Of a stretch of 64,000 bases of DNA, positions 18,060 to 29,200 are shown one piece after another (the first letter of the stretch is position 1; every line of letters begins with the position of its first letter). The DNA comes from Chryseobacterium cucumeris (GTDB lineage Bacteria > Bacteroidota > Bacteroidia > Flavobacteriales > Weeksellaceae). Below the pieces are notes generated by a model. The model saw only the letters and a list, made by a program, of their open reading frames with translations, did no database searches and was not told the DNA's origin. The DNA is taken from NCBI RefSeq assembly GCF_001593385.1, contig NZ_LUVZ01000012.1, positions 558,001 to 622,000 of the forward strand, in the 5' to 3' direction. Made by a program: the position numbers and the translations under genes.

Positions 18060-20993
18060 ATGATTAGCAAAAATTTATTCAATTCTAAAGCGTGGATACC
18101 TCCGGTTGCTGCTTTTTTTCTGGGAGTAACCAGTGTAAGTGCACAGAATTCCAGACCGAAAAAAGATAGCCTTCATGAAAAGGAGATTGATGAAGTAGTA
18201 GTGGTGGCTTACGGAAAAGCTAAAAGAAACAGCTATACCGGCTCTGTAGCGACCATTTCAAGTGATAAGATTAATAACAGACCTGTAACCAATATCACCA
18301 AAGCATTGGAAGGCCAGGTTGCGGGGATTCAGACCACCAGTGCATCAGGACAGCCAGGTGCGGTTTCTACCATCAGAGTCAGAGGTATTGGTTCCATCAG
18401 TGCTTCCAGTGATCCTTTATATGTAGTGGACGGAATTCCTTTTGATGGAAACCTGAACTCCATTAGCCCAAGCGATATTGAAACTATAAGTGTTTTAAAA
18501 GATGCTACAGCAAGTGCTTTGTATGGTTCAAGAGGAGCCAACGGGATTATTATCATCACTACAAAATCAGGGAAAAAAGGAGAAGCCAGAGTTAATTTTA
18601 ATATCAGTCAGGGATTCTCAGGACGAGCTGTCAAAGATTATGAACAGGTAAACACGGATCAATACTTTCAATTATATTGGGAAGCATTAAGAAACGGATA
18701 TCAGTCCGGTAAAGTTTCTTCTCAGCAGGCTGCTCAGATGGCAACGGATAATCTTGTTTCTACCCTTGGAATTAATCCATATGGAACTGCTTATCCAAAA
18801 CCGGTGGGAACAGATGGGAAATTATTGCCTGGTGCATCACCACTCTGGAATGATGACTGGAGAGATATTTTACAGAGAGTGGCATCAAGAAACCAGGTGG
18901 ATCTTGATATCAGCGGAGGTAGTGATAAAAGTAATTACTTCTTTTCACTAGGGTATCTGGATGATAAAGGGATGGCGATTGAATCCGGTTTTAAAAGATA
19001 TAATACCAGATTAAAAATCAATTCGGAAGTGAAGAAATGGTTAAATGTTGGAGCAAACTTAAGCTATACAAACAGTATTCAGCAGGCACCAACTTCTTCA
19101 GATTCCAAGGCGAGCAATATCATCAATGCCGCAAGGTTTATTCCTTCTTTCTATCCTTATTATGAAAGAAATGCTGACGGAACTTACGTTTTAGATGCTG
19201 ACGGAAATCCGATTTATGATTTTGGAAAGTACAGGCCCACAAATGCACTTCAAAATCAGAATGCGGCTGCAACTTTACCATTAGACAAAAACGAAAATAA
19301 AGAAGATAACTTTTCAGGAAAAGGATTCATGGAATTCACTTTCCTGCCGGAACTGAAATTCAAAACAAGCTTCTCAGTTGATTTGGTGAATTATAACGGT
19401 CATTATTATTTAAATCCATTACTTGGGCAAGGAGCGGAAATTGGAGGTTCAGTGACGAAAACCAATACCAGAACACTATCTTATACAACCAGTAATATCC
19501 TTACGTACGATAAAAAGTTTGGAAAGCATCACGTTAATGCACTGGCAGGACACGAATTCTACAAATACGATTATCAGACGATATCGGGAACAAGAAGTCA
19601 GTTTTCACTGCCTTATTACTATGAGCCGGATGCTGCTTCTTTGCTGGGAAGTTTCAGTGGAAACAGTAATAAATTAAGCTTATTGAGTTTCCTTGGAAAA
19701 GTAGAGTATGACTACAATAATACTTACTTCTTATCTGCATCGGGAAGAGCAGACAGCTCTTCGAGATTTGAAAAAGATAACAGATGGGGGAGATTCTGGT
19801 CAGTAGGAGGTTCATGGAAAATATCCAATGAGGAATTTATTAAAAGCCTGAATATATTCAATCAATTGACATTGCGTGCCAGCTATGGAGGACAAGGAAA
19901 TGATAAATTACTTAGACCTAACGGACAACCGCTTTATTATGCTTATCAGGAGCTGTACAGATTTATCAGCCTTGGCGGAGAACCGGGTACAACTCTTGAA
20001 AAGACTTCCACTAATAATGTGAAATGGGAAACCAACCTTAATTTAAACGTAGGATTGGAATTCGCTATTTTGAATAACAGAGTTAAAGGGAATATCGAAT
20101 ACTTCAAAAGAAAAAGCCAGGATCTTCTGTTTAATATGCCGGTGGCACCATCGTTGGGTATCAGTGATTATCCTGCCAATATCGGAACCATTCAGAATAC
20201 AGGATTTGAATTTTCACTATTCACAACCCCTGTTAAAACTGAGGATTTCCAATGGAATGTTGATGTTAACCTAAGCACTTTAAACAACAAAGTAACCAAA
20301 TTACCGGGAGGTTCTCTTGTGGTGGGAACAAAGTTATTAACGGTAGGAGGTTCTGTATATGATTTCTTTATTCCGGAATGGGTGGGTGTAGATCCAGGCA
20401 ATGGAAAGCCATTGTGGAAAACAGTTTCTACCGATGCTAGTGGAAATTCAGTGGAAGGAACTACTTCGGAATACTCAAAAGCAACAAAACTATTACAAGG
20501 TTCCGCATTGCCGAAACTGACAGGAGGAATCAGTACAAGCATTACCTATAAGAATTTTGACTTTTCAGGATTACTGACATTCAAAATCGGGGGTAAAATT
20601 TTAGATACAGATTATACTTCCATCATGCATAACGGAAGTGCGGGAGGACGTGCGTGGAGTTCTGAAATACTGAACAGATGGACACCGGATAATCCATATA
20701 CAGATGTTCCCGCATTGAGCACAACAACGAATAACTGGACTTCAACGTCTTCAAGATTCCTGTATTCAGGTACTTATGCAAGACTTAAAAATGTAAGCTT
20801 GGGATATACACTTCCTGAGGATTATTTTGAGAAAATAGGATTGAAAAAATTCAGAATTTATATTCAGGCAGAAAACCTTCTGACCTTCTATAAACATAAA
20901 GGAATGGATCCTGAGCAGGCTTTGGACGGAACCACGTATTACAGATATCCTGCCATGAGAACCATCACTTTTGGTCTTCAGGCAACTCTTTAA
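18060..20993 (+). CDS. SusC/RagA-type TonB-linked protein under SAM riboswitch
   Basis: This 977-residue outer-membrane transporter starts at the ATG at 18060 (an in-frame TTG six bases upstream is less likely). It has a Sec signal peptide ending near VSAQ, a TonB-box-like EIDEVVVVAYG, and the SusC plug motifs SGQPGAVSTIRVRG, PLYVVDGIPFDG and ASALYGSRGANGIIIITTKSG. A large barrel ends in TFGLQATL. Like the first SusC it lacks the carboxypeptidase-like N-terminal domain. The SAM-I riboswitch upstream implies expression when S-adenosylmethionine is low, so a methionine- or sulfur-related nutrient is the likely cargo. That is inference from regulation, not from the protein. Confidence 0.93.
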   Translation: MISKNLFNSKAWIPPVAAFFLGVTSVSAQNSRPKKDSLHEKEIDEVVVVAYGKAKRNSYTGSVATISSDKINNRPVTNITKALEGQVAGIQTTSASGQPGAVSTIRVRGIGSISASSDPLYVVDGIPFDGNLNSISPSDIETISVLKDATASALYGSRGANGIIIITTKSGKKGEARVNFNISQGFSGRAVKDYEQVNTDQYFQLYWEALRNGYQSGKVSSQQAAQMATDNLVSTLGINPYGTAYPKPVGTDGKLLPGASPLWNDDWRDILQRVASRNQVDLDISGGSDKSNYFFSLGYLDDKGMAIESGFKRYNTRLKINSEVKKWLNVGANLSYTNSIQQAPTSSDSKASNIINAARFIPSFYPYYERNADGTYVLDADGNPIYDFGKYRPTNALQNQNAAATLPLDKNENKEDNFSGKGFMEFTFLPELKFKTSFSVDLVNYNGHYYLNPLLGQGAEIGGSVTKTNTRTLSYTTSNILTYDKKFGKHHVNALAGHEFYKYDYQTISGTRSQFSLPYYYEPDAASLLGSFSGNSNKLSLLSFLGKVEYDYNNTYFLSASGRADSSSRFEKDNRWGRFWSVGGSWKISNEEFIKSLNIFNQLTLRASYGGQGNDKLLRPNGQPLYYAYQELYRFISLGGEPGTTLEKTSTNNVKWETNLNLNVGLEFAILNNRVKGNIEYFKRKSQDLLFNMPVAPSLGISDYPANIGTIQNTGFEFSLFTTPVKTEDFQWNVDVNLSTLNNKVTKLPGGSLVVGTKLLTVGGSVYDFFIPEWVGVDPGNGKPLWKTVSTDASGNSVEGTTSEYSKATKLLQGSALPKLTGGISTSITYKNFDFSGLLTFKIGGKILDTDYTSIMHNGSAGGRAWSSEILNRWTPDNPYTDVPALSTTTNNWTSTSSRFLYSGTYARLKNVSLGYTLPEDYFEKIGLKKFRIYIQAENLLTFYKHKGMDPEQALDGTTYYRYPAMRTITFGLQATL

Positions 20994-21011
20994 CCTTTTA
21001 AAATTGAAACA

Positions 21012-22505
21012 ATGAAAAAATTAAAATACATATCATTTGTACTTATCGGATTTTTGTCGTTGGCAAGCTGCGAAAGCGAGCTGGATACAGCTCCTACTGA
21101 TCAGGCCAGTAGTGTAGAAGTTTTCAAAACAGCCGAAAGTGCTGAGACGGTAGTGAACGGTACCTGGGCAAAATTTAATAATGACGGAACAACCTATGCC
21201 AATATCGGGTATTCCACTGTGTTGAGAGCCAGTGATGCAATGGGAAGTGACGTAGCGGTGCTGACAAACAAGTATGGTTTCGCTTCTACCTATGCCTTTA
21301 CAGAAATGGTGAACAGTACAGCAAGCCGTCCGCTGTTTATCTGGACTATGTTGTATTCCACTATCAATAATATGAATAATGTGATAACAAGAATTGATGG
21401 AACAGAGGGCAGCCAGGAGAAAAAGGATCAGGTGAAAGGCCAGGCAAAGGCATTACGTGCTTTCTGTTACCTGAATCTGGCGAGCTTTTATCAGTTCAGC
21501 TATCTTAAAGACAAATCAGCGTTGACAGCCCCGATTTATACAGAACCTTCCACAACAAGCACAGTAGGGAAGAAGAGAGCAAGCCTTGAAGAAATTTATA
21601 CTTTGATTAAAAGTGATCTTACCGACGCCGATAACCTGTTGAAAAATTATACAAGAAATAATAAGGATAAGATCAACCGTTCTGTGGTAAACGGACTTTT
21701 AGCAAGAACTTACCTGAATACAGGAGAATGGAGCAAAGCTTCAGCATCAGCAAAAATCGCAAGGGAAGGATTTTCTCTTATGGCTCCGGAAAAATATAAG
21801 GATGGATTCAATGATATCAACAATGCAGAATGGATCTGGGGACACGGTCAGACTCAGGAGCAATCTGATGCGAGCTATGCCTTCCACTATCTTGATGTAT
21901 ATTCATCAGGAAGTTATTATTATAGCTTTATGGCGGATCCTTATTTTAAAGACCTTTTTGATACTAATGATATCAGATCTCAATTGTTTTCATGGGATGG
22001 ACAGAAAGGAAGAGAAGGATTGCTGAGGTATGCAAAGTTTAAGTTTAAACCAACTCTTATTGCAGACATTGTTTACATGAGAGCTGCAGAAATGTACCTG
22101 ATCGAAGCAGAAGCCGAAGCCAGAAACGGAAATGTTTCTCAAGCGGTAGCAGTCTTGAACCAGTTGAAATCTGCCAGAAATGCTAATATTTATTCTGGAT
22201 CATTGTCACAGAATGCAGTAGTAGATGCCGTTCTGATTGAAAGAAGAAAAGAATTGTTTGGAGAGGGTTTCTCTCTTTCAGATATTATCAGAACACAGGG
22301 CACAGTAATAAGAAAACCATTTGTAGATGCAGATGGAAAACCGATAAAAGTTCAGGTAACTACACCGGACGGTACCGTGAAAACTGTAGACGGTAAAGGA
22401 CATTCTGTTCTTGATTTCCCGGATAAATCTGCTTTTACACCCAATAGTAATTATTATTTATTCAGTATTCCACAAAGAGAATTTGAGAATAACCCGAATT
22501 TATAA
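21012..22505 (+). CDS. SusD/RagB family lipoprotein
   Basis: This is the partner of the SAM-controlled SusC, 18 bases downstream in the same operon. The 497-residue protein has a lipobox LASC near residue 20, then the SusD TPR-like region (KGQAKALRAFCYLNLASFYQF) and the hallmark C-terminal ERRKELFGEGFSLSDIIR. It should be anchored on the outer leaflet and close over the SusC barrel to capture the ligand. A terminator follows. Confidence 0.93.
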   Translation: MKKLKYISFVLIGFLSLASCESELDTAPTDQASSVEVFKTAESAETVVNGTWAKFNNDGTTYANIGYSTVLRASDAMGSDVAVLTNKYGFASTYAFTEMVNSTASRPLFIWTMLYSTINNMNNVITRIDGTEGSQEKKDQVKGQAKALRAFCYLNLASFYQFSYLKDKSALTAPIYTEPSTTSTVGKKRASLEEIYTLIKSDLTDADNLLKNYTRNNKDKINRSVVNGLLARTYLNTGEWSKASASAKIAREGFSLMAPEKYKDGFNDINNAEWIWGHGQTQEQSDASYAFHYLDVYSSGSYYYSFMADPYFKDLFDTNDIRSQLFSWDGQKGREGLLRYAKFKFKPTLIADIVYMRAAEMYLIEAEAEARNGNVSQAVAVLNQLKSARNANIYSGSLSQNAVVDAVLIERRKELFGEGFSLSDIIRTQGTVIRKPFVDADGKPIKVQVTTPDGTVKTVDGKGHSVLDFPDKSAFTPNSNYYLFSIPQREFENNPNL

Positions 22506-22535
22506 GATATAGTCCATAATTAGATTGATTTTTTT

Positions 22536-22564
22536 AAGCCACTGCTTTTGCGGTGGTTTTTTTG
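22536..22564 (+). terminator. Terminator of SAM-controlled susC/susD operon
   Basis: The stem AGCCACTGC/GCGGTGGTT (one G-U pair) with a TTTT loop is followed by a T-run. Confidence 0.8.
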
Positions 22565-22570
22565 TGAAAT

Positions 22571-22598
22571 AAAAATCCCCCAAATGATTGGGGGATTA
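22571..22598 (-). terminator. Terminator of RHS operon
   Basis: AATCCCCC/GGGGGATT forms a strong hairpin. Read on the minus strand it ends in a T-run and comes directly after the stop of the last gene of the RHS operon. Confidence 0.85.
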
Positions 22599-22600
22599 AA

Positions 22601-23275
22601 CTATGGATTATTGTAAACTTTATAAATCAAAGGGATCTTATTTGAATATATTTGCCCAGTAAATATGGTAAACTGTTGTTCCTTGTCTTTATTATGTAGT
22701 ACACTGTAATATCTAAACATGATCTCCTGTGGGTTTTGTAAACTTACTTGGAAATAATAATCTTTGGAGTTCTCCATGTTAAAATACCTTCCCATATAAC
22801 TTGGAAAATTAACTTTAGTACTGAAGGTTTTCTTTTCTTTGGATTTTATTATGATAATTTTTTTTGAAATTCTATACGCAATCTTCATCTCGTATTCATC
22901 GTATTCTTTTAAAAACTGCCTTCTGAATTTTTGAAATTCTTCTGAGCTTAGATCAAATTGAGGATGACAATTGGTTTTACTGGCTCCAAAAGAAAACATT
23001 GGTGATAAAAGTGTATTTTTTTCATAGAGATAATAATCAGGTAATCCAATGAAAAAGGGCTCTACTGTATATTCAGGATCTTCATTGAATTCCTCATTAT
23101 CTAATACTAATAAATAGTTTTTTTGTGAATTATTAGTAATTGTGTACACAATATTATTTTGATCAAAATAGGAACTCTTTTTTATTGTATCATTTAAAAT
23201 TTTTATTTCGAGGTCATTTTGTCCAAAGTAATAGTTTGAAGTTAAGAATAGTAATGCTATTAATATATTTTTCAT
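22601..23275 (-). CDS. Secreted protein after RHS toxin; candidate immunity protein
   Basis: I do not recognise the family. The ATG at 23275 gives a clean Sec signal peptide (MKNILIALLFLTSNYYFGQ) and a 225-residue product; the longer reading frame would run into the RHS gene and is unlikely. The mature part is rich in Tyr, Asn, Lys and Phe and appears beta-rich with short helices (SSEEFQKFRRQFLKEYDEYE). It lies 7 bases downstream of the RHS gene, the usual place for an immunity gene of a polymorphic toxin. A periplasmic location would suit protection against a toxin delivered to the envelope. This role is inferred only from position. Confidence 0.6.
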   Translation of the reverse strand: MKNILIALLFLTSNYYFGQNDLEIKILNDTIKKSSYFDQNNIVYTITNNSQKNYLLVLDNEEFNEDPEYTVEPFFIGLPDYYLYEKNTLLSPMFSFGASKTNCHPQFDLSSEEFQKFRRQFLKEYDEYEMKIAYRISKKIIIIKSKEKKTFSTKVNFPSYMGRYFNMENSKDYYFQVSLQNPQEIMFRYYSVLHNKDKEQQFTIFTGQIYSNKIPLIYKVYNNP

Positions 23276-23282
23276 ATTTATT

Positions 23283-26200
23283 TTAGTAAAATCTATTAGA
23301 TTTATACTCAATTTTATAAGTGGTTTTGAGTATGTTTTCATATTTCGCTAATCCTGCCTTACCATGAATAGTATTTCCCATTTCAATTTCCCAACTATAT
23401 GCTTCAATTTCAGAAATATTAAATCCAGCTCTCCAACTTTTTTTAGTAAATTCTCTTATTTTGGAGGTCAAAGATACATTGTGATAGACATGAATCATTT
23501 CGTGTCCTAATGTGATGGCTAAATCCCAATTTGTTAAATTTAAACTTTTAGATATAAGTACATTATTGCCCTTAGTTAATCCCATGTCTAAACTTCGAGT
23601 ATTCATATCTTCTCCTGGAATATATTCAATAGCTCTTATTACAGCTGTTTTACCTCCAAGTTCGAATAGTCTTCTTAGCTCAGGAACTGTATCAATCATT
23701 TTTTTTATTCCGGTATCAGAGAAGTCAGGTTTGCCGTCTAGCCCATATCCAGCTTTATCTAATTGTTCTTTTAAATTAGCTTTGAATGCTTTCATAGGTA
23801 CTTGATGTAAATAATGATTAAGTCCTGCTACTATACCTCCAATTACAGCGCCTTTCCAGAAATTTCCTCCTGTTAATTCAGATGCAACACCACCTAAAAT
23901 CATTCCTGATGCTACAGTGCCCGCTGCGCTATTAGCAAAACTACCAGCAAAAGCACCAAATAAAGAAGCTCCCCAGCTTCCAGAAGCACCACTTGCAAAT
24001 CCATGTGTGAAGTTTGCCCCCTGCATTAATGATAAAGTACCTTGTGCAAAACCATGCACCAATCCCTGAGCCATAGCACTTGCCACTTTATCTGTTAAAG
24101 TTAGTACAGTCCCTGCGGTAGAAGTAAATGCGCTTCCTATTCCAAATGTAACGGCTCCACTTATACCTCCCCAAAACATGGATTTAAGAGCTCCTCCCAA
24201 TTGCCATTTACCGCCACTTATCGCAACTCCTAAAGAATAGGCAGCCAAACCAACTGCTGTACCAATAACTGCTGCTGTAATAACTCCTGCTAAAAACACA
24301 TGAGCTGCTGCCCAAGTTGCTCCCAAGAACCAAATAAATTCACCACTTGGATCATTAAACATTAATGGATTATTCAATACATACCCATACTTATTATAGT
24401 TTTGTGTATTGAATATATCTTGTATATTTTCGTCTGCATTTAAGAATCTCCTTAATAGTGGATCATACAACCTTCCATTCATATGGATAATTCCGACTTC
24501 AGCAAAATGTTCATGGCTGGTATAGCCTCTTTCCAATAACAACGCAGTGTTGTCAATGATATTTTTATCTGTAATAATAGCTCCGTTTCCGATCTGAAGA
24601 TGGGTGAAATTACCCCATGAATCGAAGTGTCTTTGTTCCAATTTGTTTCCGGCTTCATCAGTGATAGCTAAAATACTTCCGATATAATCTTTATGCAAAA
24701 ATTTGTAAGAACCGCTATTCTCCGTAAAGTTTTTTAAATATACAATATTACTTTCATAAGGAGTACCTCCAATATAAAGAATATGCTTTTCCTTTCCAGT
24801 TGTATTATCTTTTATCACTTCATAACTCCCATCCTCACTATAAAACTTAGTGAATTTACCGTCACCATCGACACTGAAATTACCTCCATAAGTTACTCTC
24901 TGTCTCATTGAAGATAATCCATACTGGAAAGCTGCATCTCCTTTCATCCCATCAATGAATACAGGGTCATTATTCTCATTATATGTAATGCTTTGTATTA
25001 AATCATTATTATAATTCTGTTCTCCGGTAGCATTTAATGTCATTCCTGTAGCTTGATAAATCTTAGCAGGGTTTTCAAACTTGATCGTTCCTACCTGGTC
25101 GTTTTGGGTAATTCTTCCTTTAACATCATAGACGTTTCTGTTCGTTGTTGGCTTGATTCCTGTTACTGGATTTGTCCAGTTTACCAAACGGTTATTGTCA
25201 TCATAATCAAAAGACTCAGTAATGTTAAAATCTCCTCCGGTAGTTCTGCTCTTGAGTTCATTTTTGATGGCATCAAATGAATAAGATAATTGCAAGATAC
25301 CTGGTTTTACCTGTGAGGAATGATTAACATTTGTCAGGAAACCATTGGTATCATAGATGTTATTAATATCTGTTGCTCCTAACTTGGATTTTAATACCTG
25401 TCCTTTGACGTTGGTTTCTTTAAGTTCCCACAATATCTTTCCTGCTGCCTTATCTTTAACTTGGTACAGCTCGCCATTCCAGACACTGTATACATTCTCA
25501 ATCTGAACTTTAGTAAGGGTACCAGAAGAATAGAGCTGCTTTTCATAAGAGACTACCCTGGCTTTATCATCATAAGTAATTCCTTTTTGGATAAAATATT
25601 TTCCATTGCTGCTTTCTGAGGATGATATTAATCTTCCCTGTGGGTCATAAGAAATATTGTAGTTGTAAGCCTGTCCTTTGGAAGTTCCTGATTTGGAAAT
25701 AAGTTTACCTTTGTTATCATATGAATACGAAATCAATTTATTGGTTGCTTGTCCACCGTCTGTTGAGGATAGCTCCTTTTGGGAAATGAGCTGCCCTAAA
25801 CTATTATAGGTAAATTCTTTCGTTCCTTTTGGGCTTATTATTTTTTTTGGTTGTCCGAATCCGTCATATTCATATTGATATAATCCGTTGGAAGGATCAT
25901 TGAATTCGGATTTCCTTCCCCAAGAATCGTACTTAGTGGTAACAATATTTTCAGCATACTGTGACTTTATTTGTTCGCCTGCTGCATTATAACTAAACTG
26001 AATTGTTCCGCCTTTATCGGTTGAGGAAATTATATTTCCTAATACATCGGAAGTTTTGGAGGTAGTTCTTCCATAACTGTTCAATTCTTTAATAGTTGTG
26101 ATTAAACCAGAAACAGTAGTTTCCATTTTCTTCCCATTGAATGCTGTAGCAGTTGCTTTGGCAGGAAATACAGAATCGTCGTACTCTATTGTATTCCATT

Positions 26201-29200
26201 GATCTACCCCTTGTCCTTCATAGAAGGGTTCCGATTCTTTGATCTTTCTTCCTAATATATCATATTGAGTAGCTTTTAAAACCGAATTACCTTGCTTAAA
26301 AGCTTTAATGGAAGTCATGTATTCCTGCCCTAATATATTAGTATATTTCTTTGAAATATTTCCGTCGGGATCGTTTTGGGTAACAATAATATTGTCATTA
26401 TTATCCCTTTCGTACTCATAGGTAGTTGTACCTTTTAAATTAGTTTTTGAAGTTAATATTTTACCCCATCCATCATAGGTATTTGTGATGATATTTCCTA
26501 ATGGATCAGTTTGCGTTAAAACCTGTCCCCAGTTGTTGTAAGTAATAAGCATTTCTAATCCTAAATTATCGGTTTTCTTTACCACATACCTTCCTTTAGG
26601 ATCATATTCACTTGTAGTGAATTGGGTTTGGGAATTAATACTATTACTTATGGTTTTTCCAGTAATATTTCCAAATCCATCATAATTATAGGTTTCCTGT
26701 AAATATCCTGTATTATCCCTATTCCATGTTTTTAGAGTCTTTACAAGATCATTTTCATAAGTATATTCTTCTTTTGCTGATTTGATGTCTCCATATACTT
26801 GGACCACATCAATCTTTGACTTTGGTCGTCCTATGTAATAATTGGGGCCTACTCCGGCTGGGTTGTGAGTGTATTCAGATGTTGATGTTGTGATAGCATA
26901 TCCATTATTGACATTTGATATGCTTTGGGTGGGAAGATAATACTCTCCATAGGTTATGGTACTTTCAGTAATTGTGCTTGTTAAAAAGTCTTTAACCTTA
27001 CTGATCTTAGGAGAAACTACTGTTACTATCTTTGGTTTATCAGAGTCTGCGATAGTAGTCATTATCTGTCCATTTAATAATTTATCTATTTTGTAATTAG
27101 TAGATTTAAAACTTAATAATTGAGTATTATTCTCTGAAATGTCTGTTGGGAATATTTGATTTTCATTATTCGTTCTGATAGACCATTCTTTTACAGGAAC
27201 TCCTTCCTGTAAAGGATCCATCTCAGTACCTGACCATATTTTGGTATTCTCAAAGCCATCAGCATACCAGGAAGAACGAGCGGTTTGACGAAAACCGGCT
27301 ACTCCTTTCCCATATAAATTAACAATGTATCCCCTATATCGGAAATCCTGTTTTCGAACAGTTTGGCCATCAGTTTGACGAAGTTGAGAAACACCAAAAG
27401 TCTGAGATAATCGATCCATTTCAACAAATGGATATTGTTCCTTTTTTATAGGGGCATAAATACTAGAATTAACAGAGGGGTCAAGTTCTTTATAATCTAT
27501 ATGATAATTTTGGGATCCTTGTGATATTAATGAGATATTTTTATCGGGATTGAGACTATAATGTCTATAACTTATGATTTTTCTTTCATTATTACCATTA
27601 ATTCCTTTTACCAGAAATAATATTTTGGAAGAAGAACTATTAACTCTGAAGTCTCCAAATATAGGACTTACCACTACTTCATTCCTTACTGAACTAAAGA
27701 TTCTTTTTTTTGTAAATGACCATTTAAATTGTGAATTATTTGGGTCGTATGAAGTTTCACCATAACTATCAATGTACCATGATGAATGATAGGATCCATT
27801 ACTTGGAGTAATATCGGGTCCAAATGACACATGAGAATTGATAATCTCACTTTTCCCATCATTATCCAAATCCATTAATTTTGGAATTGTATATGAATAA
27901 TTATCAGTATTGCCAGGTGTATAAGGAAAATAAGGCATAAGACCTTGAATATCTTCTTGTAGCCCATTGCCAGTATTTAAATAGATAGCCCATCCTTGAA
28001 GACGGTTTATGTAATGTTTACCAACAGGTAGTAGAACTTCAATATTTCTATCACCATTTAAATCACCAAATTGTAGCCCATCTGCAAATCCTTTAATGGA
28101 AATTGTTTTCTTTAAATTAAGAGTGTAATTATTCCCTACCTTTTTTAATTCATATTGTTTTAAATCATTTAAAAGTGCCTCAGTAGTAAGAGATACAGGC
28201 GAAGAATCATTACTTACTGAATTAGTGGCTTGGGTATAAAATGTTACATTAACTTTCGAGTCCGTTGGCTCAAGAAACATAATGTCCTGTTTTCCATCAT
28301 TGTCAAAGTCCATAATACCTCCTTTACTCAAAATGTTTTTAGAAGTAGTTCCTTGGATGATACTAATGGTATTATTTTGTATATTATAATTATCTACAAC
28401 AATATATCTATACCCTAATGTTTTACACTGCCATCTTCCTTTTGGTGGATCGGGTGTTATAACAACATATTTACATTTTTTGTCTTCTATTGGTAATACT
28501 AGTTCAGATATCCCATCTGAATCAATATCTACTTCTTTTAATACTGATAATCCGGATTGATTAAGCCCTCCAAGGTATTCAGGATCAGTTTCCGGTGGAT
28601 ATAGAGAGCTGTCAAATAAATAATTATTACTTTGTATCGTTTTTGAGTATTCAAATACTAGAGGATTGTTATATGTATTAATAACAGATGCATCACTTTT
28701 GATTGAGTAATATGCTAATTCTATATTTCCCGTAGATGGAGGGTTAGATCCTACATTTGCTTTTGTTATTACTAGTCCTTGTCTTGGCTTAATAAAATTA
28801 TCTGCTGATTTTATATTAACTGTAGTTAGGTAACTGCTTGGCCAAAAAAGACTTGTAGCGCCTAAATAAACAAAAGAAGAATTACTGTTGTTTAGAGTAT
28901 TAAAATATAAGTAATAACCTTCTGGGCGAGAGTTCTGAGCTGGTTGCCTGACAATAAAATCTACAAGTCCATCACCGTTATAATCTCCTGTTGTGATAAT
29001 ATCATCATACTCCCCAAAATCAAATTCATTTGAACCTGTAACTAATGGGTTTGTTGATAATGTTATAGGATTGGCTTCCTTTCCTTCCGAGTTGATTTCA
29101 ATAATCTTTTCAACAAAATCATAATTAATTTTATTGTTAGAATCATTATTAACAATATTTTGTGTTCCAGAATATTGAATTGAATAACTTTTGAATGGAG

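Noticed and set aside
23276..23341. Upstream start for the candidate immunity gene
   Set aside because: It overlaps the end of the RHS gene and would mask a clean signal peptide.
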